Assembly: GCA_002918705.1 (NCBI GenBank)
Contig: PQKR01000001.1
Span: 248,001 to 312,000 of the forward strand
Source of the DNA: Escherichia sp. ESNIH1
Lineage (GTDB): Bacteria > Pseudomonadota > Gammaproteobacteria > Enterobacterales > Enterobacteriaceae
Direction of reading: 5' to 3'
DNA: 64,000 nucleotides
Below the pieces are notes generated by a model that was not told the origin of the DNA, searched no databases, and was given only the letters and a program-made list of their open reading frames with translations. Positions 17,778-28,719 of the stretch are shown here, one piece after another (within the stretch, counting starts at the first letter, position 1; each line of letters opens with the position of its first letter). The position numbers were made by a program, and so were the translations under genes.

Positions 17778-18792
17778 GTTTAATCACCTCGCCGTCAATA
17801 TCGCTTTTCTGCAGATCTGCGAGGATATTGCCTAGTTGTTCCTGGGTTGCCACCACGTGCACCCAAAGTTGTCCAAAGACGCCATGCGCCGTCTGGGTCA
17901 TTTTACCGTGCAGGATATTGAACGGCAGACCGTAGCGCAGGGTCAGTTCGCCCACGATTGGCTTATGCGTGCTGTGACCGGTAAAGGTCAGCTTGATCAC
18001 GCTGCCCGCCAGATCGTTAGCCAGCTCCGGATTAAAGGTCTCCTCTTCTGCATACTGGCTCACCTGGCGTACAAACTGGCGGGTGATCGGCTGCTGCGGA
18101 CGGGTAAAGACATCCAGTACGTCACCCTCCTCCACGACTTTGCCGTTCTCCATCACCGCTACGCGGTCGCAAATCTTACGTACCACATGCATCTCATGGG
18201 TGATCAGCACGATGGTCAGCTTGAAGCGGCGGTTAATATCCAGCAGCAGATCGAGGATCTGATCGGTGGTCTGCGGATCCAGCGCCGAGGTCGCTTCGTC
18301 GCACAGCAGCACGTCCGGGCTATTCGCCAGCGCACGGGCGATGCCGACGCGCTGCTTCTGTCCGCCGCTCAGCTGGGACGGGTAGGCGTGTTCACGCCCG
18401 GTCAGGCCAACCAGCTCAACCAGCTCCGCCACCCGGGCGGTAATTTTTGCTTTCGGCACGCCGGCGATCTGCATCGAGAAGGCGATGTTCTCATTTACCG
18501 TACGCGACCAGAGCAGGTTAAAGTGCTGGAAGACCATGCTGATCTTCAGCCGCGCCTGACGCAGGCTCTCACCGCGCGCGGCGGAGATATCCTGGCCGTT
18601 GATGGTGACGCTACCCTCGGTGGGCTTCTCCAGGCCATTGAGCAGACGGATCAGGGTACTTTTCCCCGCGCCGCTGTAGCCAATGATGCCGTAAATTTGT
18701 CCCTGCTCAACCGTCAAGTTCACATTATCCACGGCGGTAATAGGTACCTTTCCGTGGTCAAAAATCTTAGAGATATTCCTCAGGACGATCAT
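17770..18792 (-). CDS. MetN-family methionine ABC ATPase
   Basis: The 340-residue ATPase has Walker [10 protein letters not shown], signature [14 protein letters not shown], Walker [13 protein letters not shown] and H-loop [11 protein letters not shown]-terminal NIL/ACT-like domain of about 90 residues follows (ending [10 protein letters not shown]), the regulatory methionine-binding domain of MetN. It is the first gene of the operon. A weak MetJ-like site lies upstream. The ribosome-binding site is weak. Confidence 0.88.
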   Translation of the reverse strand: MIVLRNISKIFDHGKVPITAVDNVNLTVEQGQIYGIIGYSGAGKSTLIRLLNGLEKPTEGSVTINGQDISAARGESLRQARLKISMVFQHFNLLWSRTVNENIAFSMQIAGVPKAKITARVAELVELVGLTGREHAYPSQLSGGQKQRVGIARALANSPDVLLCDEATSALDPQTTDQILDLLLDINRRFKLTIVLITHEMHVVRKICDRVAVMENGKVVEEGDVLDVFTRPQQPITRQFVRQVSQYAEEETFNPELANDLAGSVIKLTFTGHSTHKPIVGELTLRYGLPFNILHGKMTQTAHGVFGQLWVHVVATQEQLGNILADLQKSDIDGEVIKHG

Positions 18793-19202
18793 TTCGTTGG
18801 TGTATCCGTTATGGCGGTTTAGCAGTATGGATGTCTGAATGATGATAAACAGCCGTTATTATCTTTGAAATAACAAAAAATGAATAAGATATAACGTGCA
18901 GATCTAAGCGGCTCATACCGTGACCTGGCGTCTATAGGATTAATTCAGCAACCGTTATCGAAAAAGCGCATAAGATTAGCACTGCTTGTTTATCTGCGGT
19001 AGCAAAGGTAAAGCCTAACTCGTTGTTTTGTAGGCCGGATAAGCGCAGCGCCATCCGGCATGACAAGTAGACATCTTTCCATCCTGACGGCTAAACAGCA
19101 CAGATATGCCATTTCGTTCTAGTTAGCAGAGAATCATTCTTTAAAACCTGCTTTTCGCCGCCCTATCCTCCTGCTATCGCATCTCATAACAGGTGACACA
19201 AC
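18793..19202. promoter_or_regulatory. Divergent metN / transsulfuration fusion control region
   Basis: The 410-base gap holds no gene. It has a REP unit (19029-19062) and MetJ-box-like octamers: AGACATCC on the minus strand at about 18827-18834, and AGACATCT at 19069-19076 (consensus AGACGTCT). Neither is followed by a good second octamer, so MetJ control is only suggested. Confidence 0.4.
19029..19062. repeat. REP element
   Basis: TGTAGGCCGGATAAGCGCAG followed by CGCCATCCGGCA forms a standard REP hairpin. Confidence 0.75.
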
Positions 19203-21341
19203 ATGTCCGTATTCCACTCTATTACCGACCTTATTGGTCAGACGCCGATCCTGCAGCTACACAAACTGAATACCGGTCCGTGCGAGCTTTTTCTCAAGCT
19301 GGAGAACCAGAATCCCGGCGGCTCGATAAAAGATCGCGTGGCGCTGTCGATGATCAACGAGGCCGAGCGCCAGGGCCTGCTCGCGCCCGGCGGCACTATT
19401 ATTGAAGCCACCGCAGGCAATACCGGTCTCGGGCTGGCGCTGATAGCTGCCCAGAAGGGCTATAAGCTGGTGCTGGTGGTGCCGGATAAGATGAGCCAGG
19501 AGAAGATCTACCACCTGCGCGCGCTGGGCGTGGAGGTGCGGCTGACCCGCTCCGACGTGACGAAGGGACACCCGGAGTACTATCAGGACTACGCCCGCCG
19601 GCTCGCGGAGGAGACGCCGGGTGCTTACTATATCGATCAGTTCTCCAACCCGGCTAACCCGCTGGCGCACGCCACAGGTACCGCCCCGGAACTGTTCGAC
19701 CAGCTGGCGGGCAGGATTGATGCCGTCGTCGTGGGCGTGGGCTCCGGCGGTACGCTGGGCGGCCTCCAGGCATGGTTTGCCAAACATTCGCCGCACACCG
19801 AGTTTGTGCTCGCCGATCCCGTTGGCTCGATTCTGGCGGTTCAGGTTGAGACCGGACAGTACGGCGAAGCGGGCTCCTGGCGAGTCGAGGGGATTGGCGA
19901 AGACTTTATCCCTCCCCTCGCCCACCTGGAGAACGTCCGTCAGGCCTACCGAGTCACCGATGCGGAGGCGTTTGCCACTGCCCGTCAGCTCTTGCAGACA
20001 GAGGGGGTGCTGGCAGGATCCTCCACCGGTACGCTGCTGACCGCCGCCCTGCGCTACTGCCAGGCCCAGACGACGCCGAAGCGCGTGGTGACCTTCGCCT
20101 GCGACAGCGGCAACAAGTACCTCTCCCGCATGTTTAACGACGAGTGGCTGCAACAGCAGGGCTTGCAGGATGATGCCCAGCCCGCGCCCGCTGCACCTGT
20201 TAGCGCCCTGGCGACCCTCAGCGTACACAGCGGCGCCTTTAACGACCAGCACGGGGCGGTGATGCCGCCTATCTATGCCACCTCCACCTTTGCCCAGCCC
20301 GCACCGGGCCAGCACACCGGCTACGAGTACTCCCGCAGCGGCAACCCGACTCGCCACGCCCTGGAGAGCGCCATCGCCGAGCTGGAGAGCGGCACGCACG
20401 GCTACGCCTTTGCTTCCGGCCTGGCGGCGATCTCCACCGTGCTGGAGTTGCTGGATAAAGATAGCCATATCGTCGCCATCGACGACGTCTACGGCGGCAC
20501 CTACCGGCTGATCGAGAACGTGCGCCGCCGTAGCACCGGCCTACAGGTGAGCTGGGTGAAACCGGACGATCTCGCCGGGCTGGAGGCCGCCATCCGTCCG
20601 GATACGCGGATGATCTGGGTGGAGACCCCCACCAACCCGCTGCTGAAGCTGGCGGACCTGGCGGCTATCGCCGGGATCGCCCGTCGTCACAACGTGATCA
20701 GCGTGGCGGATAACACCTTCGCCTCGCCGCTGATCCACCGTCCGCTGACGCTGGGCTTTGATATCGTGGTGCACTCCGCCACCAAATACCTCAACGGCCA
20801 CTCCGACGTGGTGGCCGGGCTGGCGGTGGTGGGCGATCGCCCTGAGCTGGCAGAGAAGCTGGGCTACCTGCAAAACGCGGTGGGCGGCGTGCTCGATCCG
20901 TTCAGCAGCTTCTTGACCCTGCGCGGGATCCGCACCCTCGCCCTGCGCATCGAGCGCCATAGCAGCAACGCCCTGGCGCTGGCCCGCTGGCTTGAGCAGC
21001 AGCCGCAGGTGGAGAAAGTGTGGTTCCCGTGGCTGACGTCGCACCCGCAGTATGCCCTCGCGCGCCAGCAGATGGCCCTGCCCGGGGGCATGATCTCGGT
21101 GGTGATTAAAGGCGATGACCAGCGTGCGGCAGAGGTGATTAGCAAACTGAAGCTGTTTACCCTCGCCGAGAGCCTCGGCGGCGTAGAAAGTCTGGTGAGC
21201 CAGCCGTTCAGCATGACCCACGCCTCGATCCCGCTGGCGCAGCGCCTGGCGAACGGCATTACGCCGCAGCTGATCCGCCTGTCGGTGGGCATTGAGGATG
21301 AGCGGGATCTGCTGGCCGATCTGCAGCAGGCTCTGGCCTGA
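19203..21341 (+). CDS. Fused cystathionine beta-synthase / gamma-lyase-type enzyme
   Basis: One 712-residue protein joins two PLP enzymes. Residues 1 to about 320 are of the cysteine synthase / cystathionine beta-synthase fold (PLP lysine K43 in GGSIKDR, phosphate loop GSGGTLGG). No haem or CBS-pair regulatory domain is seen. An Ala/Pro-rich linker ([13 protein letters not shown], about 322-334) leads to a Cys/Met-metabolism domain of the gamma-lyase/gamma-synthase family ([14 protein letters not shown] lysine K528 in SATKYLNG). Together these would turn homocysteine plus serine into cystathionine and then cysteine. In Klebsiella the mtcB and mtcC genes do this as separate proteins. The divergent methionine importer fits that role. 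No frameshift or internal stop interrupts the join, so the fusion appears real. Confidence 0.85.
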   Translation: MSVFHSITDLIGQTPILQLHKLNTGPCELFLKLENQNPGGSIKDRVALSMINEAERQGLLAPGGTIIEATAGNTGLGLALIAAQKGYKLVLVVPDKMSQEKIYHLRALGVEVRLTRSDVTKGHPEYYQDYARRLAEETPGAYYIDQFSNPANPLAHATGTAPELFDQLAGRIDAVVVGVGSGGTLGGLQAWFAKHSPHTEFVLADPVGSILAVQVETGQYGEAGSWRVEGIGEDFIPPLAHLENVRQAYRVTDAEAFATARQLLQTEGVLAGSSTGTLLTAALRYCQAQTTPKRVVTFACDSGNKYLSRMFNDEWLQQQGLQDDAQPAPAAPVSALATLSVHSGAFNDQHGAVMPPIYATSTFAQPAPGQHTGYEYSRSGNPTRHALESAIAELESGTHGYAFASGLAAISTVLELLDKDSHIVAIDDVYGGTYRLIENVRRRSTGLQVSWVKPDDLAGLEAAIRPDTRMIWVETPTNPLLKLADLAAIAGIARRHNVISVADNTFASPLIHRPLTLGFDIVVHSATKYLNGHSDVVAGLAVVGDRPELAEKLGYLQNAVGGVLDPFSSFLTLRGIRTLALRIERHSSNALALARWLEQQPQVEKVWFPWLTSHPQYALARQQMALPGGMISVVIKGDDQRAAEVISKLKLFTLAESLGGVESLVSQPFSMTHASIPLAQRLANGITPQLIRLSVGIEDERDLLADLQQALA

Positions 21342-21429
21342 TACCGACGCGCGCCGCCAGCGATTGCGACTATGCTTAGAGGCTAAGGGTTTGAGTAAGC
21401 CAGTCTGAGTCGCAGGAGCGCGCACCGCT

Positions 21430-21960
21430 ATGCTAGTAAATAGTCTGATCGTCATCTTAAGCGTTATTGCGATGGAGGGCATCGCCGCCTTTACCCACCG
21501 CTACATTATGCACGGCTGGGGATGGCGCTGGCATGAGTCACACCATACTCCGCGCAAGGGGGTGTTTGAGCTGAACGATCTCTTTGCGGTGGTCTTCGCC
21601 GGGGTGGCTATCGCCCTGATCGCCGTGGGCACGGCGGGGGTCTGGCCCCTGCAGTGGATTGGCTGCGGCATGACGGTCTACGGCCTGCTCTACTTTCTGG
21701 TACACGACGGTCTGGTGCACCAGCGCTGGCCCTTCCACTGGATCCCTCGCCGGGGCTACCTGAAGCGGCTCTACGTTGCCCACCGCCTGCACCATGCGGT
21801 GCGCGGCCGGGAGGGCTGCGTCTCCTTCGGCTTTATCTACGCCCGCAAGCCTGCCGACCTGCAGGCGATCCTGCGTAAGCGTCATGGCCGCCCGTCTAAA
21901 CGGGACGCTGCCAAAGCGCAGCCGGACGCGGCGCCACCCTCGTCGTCTTCGCACGAATAA
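21430..21960 (+). CDS. crtZ: Beta-carotene hydroxylase CrtZ
   Basis: This di-iron membrane hydroxylase of 176 residues adds the 3 and 3' hydroxyls to beta-carotene to give zeaxanthin. Histidine clusters of the fatty-acid-hydroxylase family are all seen: HRYIMH, HESHH and HRLHHA. Four membrane segments are predicted. The tail is rich in Ser, Ala and charged residues. It is convergent with crtB, and the last 65 bases of both genes overlap. Confidence 0.95.
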   Translation: MLVNSLIVILSVIAMEGIAAFTHRYIMHGWGWRWHESHHTPRKGVFELNDLFAVVFAGVAIALIAVGTAGVWPLQWIGCGMTVYGLLYFLVHDGLVHQRWPFHWIPRRGYLKRLYVAHRLHHAVRGREGCVSFGFIYARKPADLQAILRKRHGRPSKRDAAKAQPDAAPPSSSSHE

Positions 21961-22825
21961 CCTGCCCCGGCGCCGCCATCAGCATCGCAATCTTTTCACC
22001 TTTGCTGGTGTGCTGGCGGCGATCCCAGGCGCTGCCTCCCGCCGCTTTGACTTTGATACCAATCTCCCGATAGACGCTGCGGGCAGTAGCGATCGCCCAG
22101 GCGCAGCGCGGCGGCAGATCGTGCAGCCCGGCCAGCGAGGAGATGTAGTACGGCTCGGCGGCATCAATGAGTCGCTCCGCCACCCGCGCCAGCGCCGCCC
22201 GGTTCTCCCGTGCGGCATAGTTTTCCGGGGTCAGGCCGGCATCGCGCAGCCACTCGGCGGGCAGATAGCAGCGGTCAATAGCCGCATCGTCAATAATATC
22301 CCGGGCGATATTCGTCAGCTGGAACGCCAGCCCCAGATCGCAGGCGCGATCCAGCACCCGCTCATCCCGTACGCCCATCACCCTGGCCATCATCAGGCCC
22401 ACCACGCCCGCCACGTGATAGCAGTAGCGCAGCGTATCCTCAAAGGTGACATAGCGGGTCTGCGCCACGTCCATCGCAAAGCCATCGAGATGATCGAGCG
22501 CCATGCGGGGCGTAATGCCGTGGGTCAACGCCACCTCCTGAAAAGCGGCAAAGGCGGGATCCTGCATCTCCGCCCCCTCAAACGCTGCCAGGGTCAGTTT
22601 GCGCAGCCGGGCCAGCCGCTGGGTCGCCTCCTCTTGTGCCGCGGCCTCGCTGGCAAAGCCGTGGGTCTGGTCATCAATAACGTCATCGCAGTGGCGACAC
22701 CAGGTATAAAGCATCAGCACGCTACGGCGGGTGGTCGGGTCGAAGAGCTTCGCGGCGGTGGCAAAGCTCTTCGAGCCGTTGGCCATCGTCTGCGTGGCAT
22801 GGTCAAGCAGTGGCGGTTGGCTCAT
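21896..22825 (-). CDS. crtB: Phytoene synthase CrtB
   Basis: The 309-residue enzyme joins two geranylgeranyl diphosphates into 15-cis-phytoene. It has both aspartate-rich motifs (DDVIDD near residue 43 and DIIDD near 170) and the family block FQLTNIARDI. Its start overlaps the crtI stop by 4 bases (ATGA). It is the last gene of the crt operon and overlaps the end of crtZ on the other strand. Confidence 0.95.
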   Translation of the reverse strand: MSQPPLLDHATQTMANGSKSFATAAKLFDPTTRRSVLMLYTWCRHCDDVIDDQTHGFASEAAAQEEATQRLARLRKLTLAAFEGAEMQDPAFAAFQEVALTHGITPRMALDHLDGFAMDVAQTRYVTFEDTLRYCYHVAGVVGLMMARVMGVRDERVLDRACDLGLAFQLTNIARDIIDDAAIDRCYLPAEWLRDAGLTPENYAARENRAALARVAERLIDAAEPYYISSLAGLHDLPPRCAWAIATARSVYREIGIKVKAAGGSAWDRRQHTSKGEKIAMLMAAPGQVIRAKTTRVAPRPAALWQRPV

Positions 22826-24300
22826 TGCAGATCCTCGATCATCAGAGTGGCGGTCGCTTTCGCCGAGGCCACTACGCCAGGAATGCCCGCCCCGGGATGG
22901 GTGCCTGCGCCGACCAGATAGAGGTTGGCAATGTCGCTATCGCGGTTGTGCGGGCGGAACCAGGCGCTCTGGGTCAGCAGCGGCTCGATGGAGAAGGCCG
23001 AGCCTAAGTGCGCATCCAGCGTGTCATGGAAGTCCGCCGGGGTAAAGATACGCTGGGTCACCAGCTGGCTGCGCAGGCCAGGCATATAGCGCTCTTCCAG
23101 GTAGTCAAAGATGCGGTCGCGCAGCTTAGGTCCCTCCTGCGCCCAGTCCAGCGGCGCGTTGCCGAGATGCGGCACCGGGGCCAGCACGTAGAAGCTGGCG
23201 CAGCCGGGAGGGGCGAGCGAGGGATCGGTCACGCAGGGCGAGTGCAGGTAGAGCGAGAAGTCATCCGCCAGCGCGCTGCCGGTAAAAATGTCGTCGATAA
23301 GCTCCCGGTAGCGGGGGCCAAAGCAGATAGTATGGTGCGCCAGCTGCGGATGGGGCTGGTTCAGGCCGAAGTAGAGCACAAACAGCGAGTTGCTCATGCT
23401 CTTACGCGCCAGCGCCGCCGCCCGTTTCTGCCCTACCGGATGGTGGCCGAGCAGCTTTTTATAGGTGTTCACCACGTCAGCGTTCGACGCCACGGCGTCG
23501 GCGTCAAAGGTACGGCCATCCGCCAGCCGGATCTGGCTTACGCGGTTATCGTTCACCACCAGCTCTTCAACCCGGGCGTTAAGCACCATCTCCCCGCCCA
23601 GATCGGTAAACAGCTTCACCATGCCGTTCACCAGCGCCCCGGTGCCGCCTTCGGGGAACCAGACGCCCCACTCCCGCTCAAGGGCGTGGATCAGGGTGTA
23701 GATGGACGAGGTAGTGAAGGGGTTGCCGCCCACCAGCAGGGAGTGGAAAGAGAAGGCCTGCCGCAGATGCTCATCTTCAATAAAGCGCGAGACCGACTGG
23801 TAGACGCTCTGCCACGCCTGGAGCTTAAGCAGCTGCGGCCCGGCGCGCAGCATGTCGCGAAACGAGAGAAACGGCACGCTGCCCAGGCGCAGATAGCCCT
23901 CCTGGAATACCGCCTGGGAGTAAGCGAGGAAGCGCCGGTAGCCTTCGACGTCACGGGGGTTAAACTGGGTAATCTGCGCCTCAAGCTCGGCGGTGTCGTT
24001 AGCGTAGTCCAGGGTTTTCCCGCTCTCCCAGCAGAGCCGATAGAAGGGTTTCACCGGCAGCAGCCTGACATAATCCTCCATCCGCCTACCGGCCAGGGTA
24101 AACAGCGCCTCGAGCGCGGTGGGATCGGTGATCACTGTCGGCCCGGCGTCAAAGGTAAAGCCCTGATCATGCCAGACATAGGCGCGACCGCCGGGCTTGT
24201 CCCGCTGCTCCAGCAGCACGGTTGGGATCCCGGCCGCCTGCAGGCGGATCGCCAGCGCCAGGCCACCAAAGCCTGCGCCAATCACAACGGTTTTCTTCAT
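22822..24300 (-). CDS. crtI: Phytoene desaturase CrtI
   Basis: This FAD enzyme of 492 residues carries out four desaturations from phytoene to lycopene. The N-terminal dinucleotide-binding motif is VVIGAGFGGLALAIRLQAAG. The C-terminal bacterial-type desaturase signature is NLYLVGAGTHPGAGIPGVVA. It is coupled by 4-base overlaps to crtY before and crtB after. Confidence 0.96.
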   Translation of the reverse strand: MKKTVVIGAGFGGLALAIRLQAAGIPTVLLEQRDKPGGRAYVWHDQGFTFDAGPTVITDPTALEALFTLAGRRMEDYVRLLPVKPFYRLCWESGKTLDYANDTAELEAQITQFNPRDVEGYRRFLAYSQAVFQEGYLRLGSVPFLSFRDMLRAGPQLLKLQAWQSVYQSVSRFIEDEHLRQAFSFHSLLVGGNPFTTSSIYTLIHALEREWGVWFPEGGTGALVNGMVKLFTDLGGEMVLNARVEELVVNDNRVSQIRLADGRTFDADAVASNADVVNTYKKLLGHHPVGQKRAAALARKSMSNSLFVLYFGLNQPHPQLAHHTICFGPRYRELIDDIFTGSALADDFSLYLHSPCVTDPSLAPPGCASFYVLAPVPHLGNAPLDWAQEGPKLRDRIFDYLEERYMPGLRSQLVTQRIFTPADFHDTLDAHLGSAFSIEPLLTQSAWFRPHNRDSDIANLYLVGAGTHPGAGIPGVVASAKATATLMIEDLQ

Positions 24301-25457
24301 CCTTTTTCTCGCCTGTCAGGAAAATGGTTCAGCGCCGCCCGCCAGGCCTCTCCCAGCGGAACCGGCGGCTTGCCCGTCAAAATGCGGGCCTTATCGATTA
24401 GTGAGAGCCGACCGGCGTAAAAGCGCCCTACGGTCGGCTCCGGCAGCCCGTAGAAGCGCTGCATTACCCGCCAGCGGTTCTCTTCGCGTCCCGCCAGGAA
24501 GAGCATCCGGTTCAGCAGACGGAAGAACCTCTGCCTGCGCCAGTGGCGTTCGGCAAACTGCCGGGTGAGCTGATAGAGCGGGACGCTGCCCAGACGCGGG
24601 CTGTCGGCGATCTCGTCGGCCAGGGCAACCGCCAGCGGCAGCGAGTAGCCGGTGGTGGGGTGAAACAGCCCGGCGCGCATCCCCGCGCGCGGCACGCCTG
24701 GCGCATCGGCCCACAGGGCGTGGATATCGCCCGCCAGGGTAATCGGCAGACAGCCGGACTCCTCGCGTTCAAGCTGCGCCAGCGACCACCCCTTGCTGTG
24801 AGCATAGTCGGCAATGGTTTGGCGCAGAGCGTTATCATCAAGCTGCGGGGCGTTGGCGTAGCGCGTATCCTCAATCAACAGCGTGTCGGCGGAGAGCGGC
24901 AGGGTATAGACAAAGCGGTAGCCCTGCTGCTGCGCCACCGTGGCGTCCATCAGGATCGGTACGGTCAGGCCGTGGGGCTGGCTCAGCCGCCACTGCTGGC
25001 CAAGAAAGAGCTGGTAGCCGGTCTGCATCGCCGAACTGGCAGTCACGCCGCGTCCGTCAATCACCGCCCCGGCCAGCAGCGCCTCGCCGCTGGCAAGGCG
25101 CACGCTGTTGGGTAACACCTCGCTCACTGGACAGCGGAGCCAGATGTTCTCCCCCAGCGCCTGATGCAGGGCCTCGGCAAAGCTTTCAGAGGTAATGGAG
25201 TAGTAGCCGCGCGCAAGCCGACGGCTGAGATGAGGAAACTGCACCTCATAGCCCGGCCAGGCGTGGGCCACCAGCGGCGCCAGCCAGGCGTGCTGTTCGG
25301 GGGTGAGATCGTCCTCATGGAAGGACCAGGTGTGGTTCCCGCCTGGCTGCTCTCCAGCCTCGATCAGCAGTACGTTGAGCTGCGGGTGGCGCTGGCGCAG
25401 ACGCCAGGCAATCAAACCGTTGGCCAGCCCGCCGCCAACTAAAATCAGATCCCTCAC
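24297..25457 (-). CDS. crtY: Lycopene beta-cyclase CrtY
   Basis: This flavoprotein cyclase of 386 residues turns lycopene into beta-carotene. It has an N-terminal nucleotide-binding motif (LILVGGGLANGLIAWRL) and the typical EDTRY and HPTTGYSLPLA blocks. It is coupled by 4-base overlaps to crtX and crtI. Confidence 0.96.
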   Translation of the reverse strand: MRDLILVGGGLANGLIAWRLRQRHPQLNVLLIEAGEQPGGNHTWSFHEDDLTPEQHAWLAPLVAHAWPGYEVQFPHLSRRLARGYYSITSESFAEALHQALGENIWLRCPVSEVLPNSVRLASGEALLAGAVIDGRGVTASSAMQTGYQLFLGQQWRLSQPHGLTVPILMDATVAQQQGYRFVYTLPLSADTLLIEDTRYANAPQLDDNALRQTIADYAHSKGWSLAQLEREESGCLPITLAGDIHALWADAPGVPRAGMRAGLFHPTTGYSLPLAVALADEIADSPRLGSVPLYQLTRQFAERHWRRQRFFRLLNRMLFLAGREENRWRVMQRFYGLPEPTVGRFYAGRLSLIDKARILTGKPPVPLGEAWRAALNHFPDRREKG

Positions 25458-26695
25458 GATACGCTCTCACTCCCTGTCATGGCCTGTTCAATTAGGGTCG
25501 CCGCGCGCGGAGTGCCCCCGGCTTCGTTAAGCTGCTGGCGGGCCGTCGCCAGACGCTGGTGCAGGGTCTCATCCCTCAGCAGCTGGGCTATCTCATCCGC
25601 CAGGGTCTGCTGTCTGGCAAAGCGCGACACCCGGCGACCCAGCCCGTTATAGACCAGCCGGGCAGCCACGGCGGGCTGGTCGAATGAGAGCGGCACGGCC
25701 AGCACCGGCGTGGCGGCAGCCAGCGCGTCCAGCACGGTGTTAAGGCCGCCGTGGGTAATAACCAGATCCGCCTCGGCAACGTAGCGCGGCTGGTCGACAA
25801 AGTTTGTTACCTCGGTAGCGCCACAGGCGTAGAGTGAGTCGGCCTGGGCGGGCGTCAGACCATCGCAGTGGGCAATGGTCACCTCCGCCCCCACGCTGGC
25901 ACAGGCCCGGGCGATCTTCCGGAACAGGCGTAGACGGTGTCCTTGCAGGGTGCCCAGCGAGGCAAAGATCCGCGGCGTGCTGCGCGGCGAGCGTTCTACC
26001 AGCGGAGACGGCGGGTAGCGCAGCGCCCCGACGTAGTGGAAACAGTCCGGCAGCGCCCGGCGTGGAAAGTCGAGGGCCGGAACGGACTGGCTGATCTGCG
26101 CCAGCGGCGAGAGACACTCGTCGAGGCGCCTGCGCTCCGGCAAACCAAAGCGCTGGGCGTGGCGCAGGATCGTCTGCCCGTGCGGGTACATCAGCGCGTC
26201 ATAGATGCGTTCGCTGACCTGGAAACGCCGCAGGGCTCTCTTATCCTCGGCGTAGTGAAACGGCATCACCGGCAGCGGCAGACCTGGCTCGCGGTTGACC
26301 GGTAGCGCGCAGGCAACAGAGATAAACGGCAGCCCCAGCGCCTCGGCGACCAGGCTTCCGGCAGGCTCCATCTCATCGACAATCAGCGCGTCCACCGCCA
26401 GCTGCTGCAAAATAGCGGGTAGCTGCTGGCAGAGCGTATCGGTCAGGGATGACATGGCCGCAATCAGCCGCAGCAGGTTGCCGTTGCTCTGCTGCTGGAC
26501 GTTGCGCTGGGCCTGCTGCACGCTGGCGGGAAGCGGATAGAACGCCACCCGCTCCGTTTCCTGCTCTGCCAGCGAGGCGACGTTGCCGGTAAGAAAGGTC
26601 ATCCGGTGACCGCGCTGGGCCAGCTCCAGCGCCAGGGCATGCAGCGCCACCGCGTGACTGTAGAGCGGCGGTGCCACGATGGCAAAATGGCTCAT
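25454..26695 (-). CDS. crtX: Zeaxanthin glucosyltransferase CrtX
   Basis: This GT1-family enzyme of 413 residues adds glucose from UDP-glucose to the zeaxanthin hydroxyls. The C-terminal UGT nucleotide-sugar signature is seen ([20 protein letters not shown] followed by DQPAVAARL), and FASLGTL starts the donor domain. The N-terminus is the usual short strand ([15 protein letters not shown]). Overlaps of 4 bases with idi and crtY mark one operon. Confidence 0.95.
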   Translation of the reverse strand: MSHFAIVAPPLYSHAVALHALALELAQRGHRMTFLTGNVASLAEQETERVAFYPLPASVQQAQRNVQQQSNGNLLRLIAAMSSLTDTLCQQLPAILQQLAVDALIVDEMEPAGSLVAEALGLPFISVACALPVNREPGLPLPVMPFHYAEDKRALRRFQVSERIYDALMYPHGQTILRHAQRFGLPERRRLDECLSPLAQISQSVPALDFPRRALPDCFHYVGALRYPPSPLVERSPRSTPRIFASLGTLQGHRLRLFRKIARACASVGAEVTIAHCDGLTPAQADSLYACGATEVTNFVDQPRYVAEADLVITHGGLNTVLDALAAATPVLAVPLSFDQPAVAARLVYNGLGRRVSRFARQQTLADEIAQLLRDETLHQRLATARQQLNEAGGTPRAATLIEQAMTGSESVS

Positions 26696-27735
26696 GGCGT
26701 ACCCTGCAAATAGCGGATATCCGCCTGCTTCAGATCGTACAGGCTGCTGCTGCCGGTGCAGAAGCAGGCGACCCGTAGCTGCTCAATAATGACGTTGAAG
26801 TGATCGACCACCTTCTCCGTAGAGACGCCCGCGCTGCCAAGCACGGCGGCGGCCTGCCCCACCATACAAGCTCCGAGCCGCAGCGCTTTCGCCGCGTCGA
26901 CGCCGTTTTTAATCCCGCCCGAGGCAATGAGGGGGATCTGCGGCCAGGTCTCGGCGATCGCAACCAGCGCTTCAGCGGTGGGGATCCCCCAGTCGGCAAA
27001 GACGTTGGCCACTCTGCGCTGCTGCTCGGTCGCCGCCCGCTCGCCTTCAACGGCGGCCCAGCTGGTGCCGCCTGCGCCTGCGACGTCAATCACGCCAACG
27101 CCGACATCCACCAGCTGTCCGGCCACGGCGCGGGAGATCCCTGCTCCCACCTCTTTAACCACCAGCGGAACGGGCAGCTCACGGACCAGGGTTTCAATAG
27201 CCGCCAGCCGTCCGCGCCAGTCGCGATCGCCGCCGGGCTGTAAGGCCTCCTGCAGCGGGTTGAGGTGCACAATCAGCGCGTCGGCCTCGATCATCTCCAC
27301 GGCCCGTCGGGCGTAGTCGATACCTTTTCTGCCGGTCAGCTGCGCCGCGCCGAGGTTCGCCAGCAGCGGCACGTCCGGGGCCAGCTGTCGCAGGGTTTTA
27401 TCCAGCCCTAAACCCGCGTCGCTCTCAATGGCGACGCGCTGGGAACCCACCCCCATCGCAATCTTCAGCGTCTGCGCCGCCTCGGCGAGGTGACGGTTGA
27501 TATGGCGCGAGCGCTCAACGCCGCCGGTCATCGAGCTGATCAGCAGCGGGGCCTGCAGTTGACGGTTTAGAAAGGTGGTTTCCAGCGTGATATCGCTAAA
27601 ATTCAGCTCCGGCAGCGCGCAGTGGGTAAAGCGCCAGTGCTCAAAGCCAGCGCTGGCCTGGGTTACGGCGCGCCGGGGGTCGAGGACGATATCCAGATGA
27701 TCGTTTTTACGCTGAACAAGGCGCTCGTCCTTCAT
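26692..27735 (-). CDS. idi: Type 2 isopentenyl-diphosphate isomerase
   Basis: This FMN- and NADPH-dependent isomerase (Fni type, unrelated to E. coli Idi) interconverts IPP and DMAPP to feed CrtE. The 347-residue TIM-barrel protein has the phosphate/FMN blocks [39 protein letters not shown] and SGGIKNG. It sits between crtE and crtX as in the Pantoea/Eho10 clusters. It starts 60 bases after crtE. Confidence 0.95.
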   Translation of the reverse strand: MKDERLVQRKNDHLDIVLDPRRAVTQASAGFEHWRFTHCALPELNFSDITLETTFLNRQLQAPLLISSMTGGVERSRHINRHLAEAAQTLKIAMGVGSQRVAIESDAGLGLDKTLRQLAPDVPLLANLGAAQLTGRKGIDYARRAVEMIEADALIVHLNPLQEALQPGGDRDWRGRLAAIETLVRELPVPLVVKEVGAGISRAVAGQLVDVGVGVIDVAGAGGTSWAAVEGERAATEQQRRVANVFADWGIPTAEALVAIAETWPQIPLIASGGIKNGVDAAKALRLGACMVGQAAAVLGSAGVSTEKVVDHFNVIIEQLRVACFCTGSSSLYDLKQADIRYLQGTP

Positions 27736-27795
27736 TCATCACTACTCCTGTAATGTGGTTCCATAATGGGGTGCTGCTTGAACCGAAGGGCGGTA

Positions 27796-28719
27796 TCAGG
27801 CGATTTTCATGACCGGTGACCAGTCGGCAAGGTGATGGCCAAACCACAGATGCATAAACTGTCGGATGGCCCCGCCCTGCGGACAGGCAAAGGTGAGGTG
27901 TCTGTCGGCGGAATCAATGTGCTCACGCAGCTTTTGCCGGGCCGCGTCCGCGCCCAGTCGGTTCACCAGCGTCGATTTCCCCGCGTCTTTGTTGCGATCC
28001 TTGCCGGTCGCCGGGTGATCGTCACGCAGATCGTCCAGCAGCTGAAAGGCCTGGCCGAAGTCGAGCGCGAAGGCGTGCAGCGTCTGCCGCGTGCTCTCTG
28101 GCGACGCAGCGGCGATGGCGATAATTTGCAGCATCGCGCTGAACAAAATACCGGTTTTTAGGTGATTGGTGCTGAGAATGGCATCAGGCGTGCGGTCCAG
28201 AGCCGTATCATTGAGATCGCGAAACTGTCCCAGCACCAGGCCCTGCACGCCCACGGCGGTAGAGAGCTCGTTGACCGCCTGGGCACGCCTCTCCCCCGGC
28301 AGATCGCCGGTGGCGGCAATCAGGCCAAAGGCTTTAGAGAGCAGGCCAACGGAGGCAAGAATCGCTACGCTTTCACCAAATTTTTTGTGGGTAGTGGGCT
28401 GACCGCGGCGCAGCTCGGCGTTGTCCATGCAGGGCATATCGTCGAGCATGAGTGATGCGGTATGGGTCAGTTCAACGGCGCAGGCGAGGTCGAGCAGCGT
28501 CGACATGCTACCCTGATAGCGGAGATCGCGGGCGGCCAGCAGCATCAGCAGCGGACGGATCCGTTTGCCTGGTGCCATTGCCCCTTCGCGCATTGCAATG
28601 CTGACGATATCCTGGCTGTCGGTTTCAGGTAACAGGCCAGCCAGGTGCTCATCAATGGATTGTCTCATGACTTCTATTTCGCGATGGGGCGAAACGATCG
28701 CTTTACTGCCACTCACCAT
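27796..28719 (-). CDS. crtE: Geranylgeranyl diphosphate synthase CrtE
   Basis: The 307-residue prenyltransferase elongates farnesyl diphosphate to GGPP, the first committed carotenoid precursor. The first aspartate-rich motif is DDMPCMD and the second is DDLRDD; GKRIRP and HKKFGE blocks are present. The frame is open to a GTG at 28755, but the ATG at 28719 gives the N-terminus I recall for the Eho10 (P. vulneris) enzyme (MVSGSKA). The rest is nearly identical to that sequence from memory. It is the first gene of the crtE-idi-XYIB operon. Confidence 0.95.
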   Translation of the reverse strand: MVSGSKAIVSPHREIEVMRQSIDEHLAGLLPETDSQDIVSIAMREGAMAPGKRIRPLLMLLAARDLRYQGSMSTLLDLACAVELTHTASLMLDDMPCMDNAELRRGQPTTHKKFGESVAILASVGLLSKAFGLIAATGDLPGERRAQAVNELSTAVGVQGLVLGQFRDLNDTALDRTPDAILSTNHLKTGILFSAMLQIIAIAAASPESTRQTLHAFALDFGQAFQLLDDLRDDHPATGKDRNKDAGKSTLVNRLGADAARQKLREHIDSADRHLTFACPQGGAIRQFMHLWFGHHLADWSPVMKIA

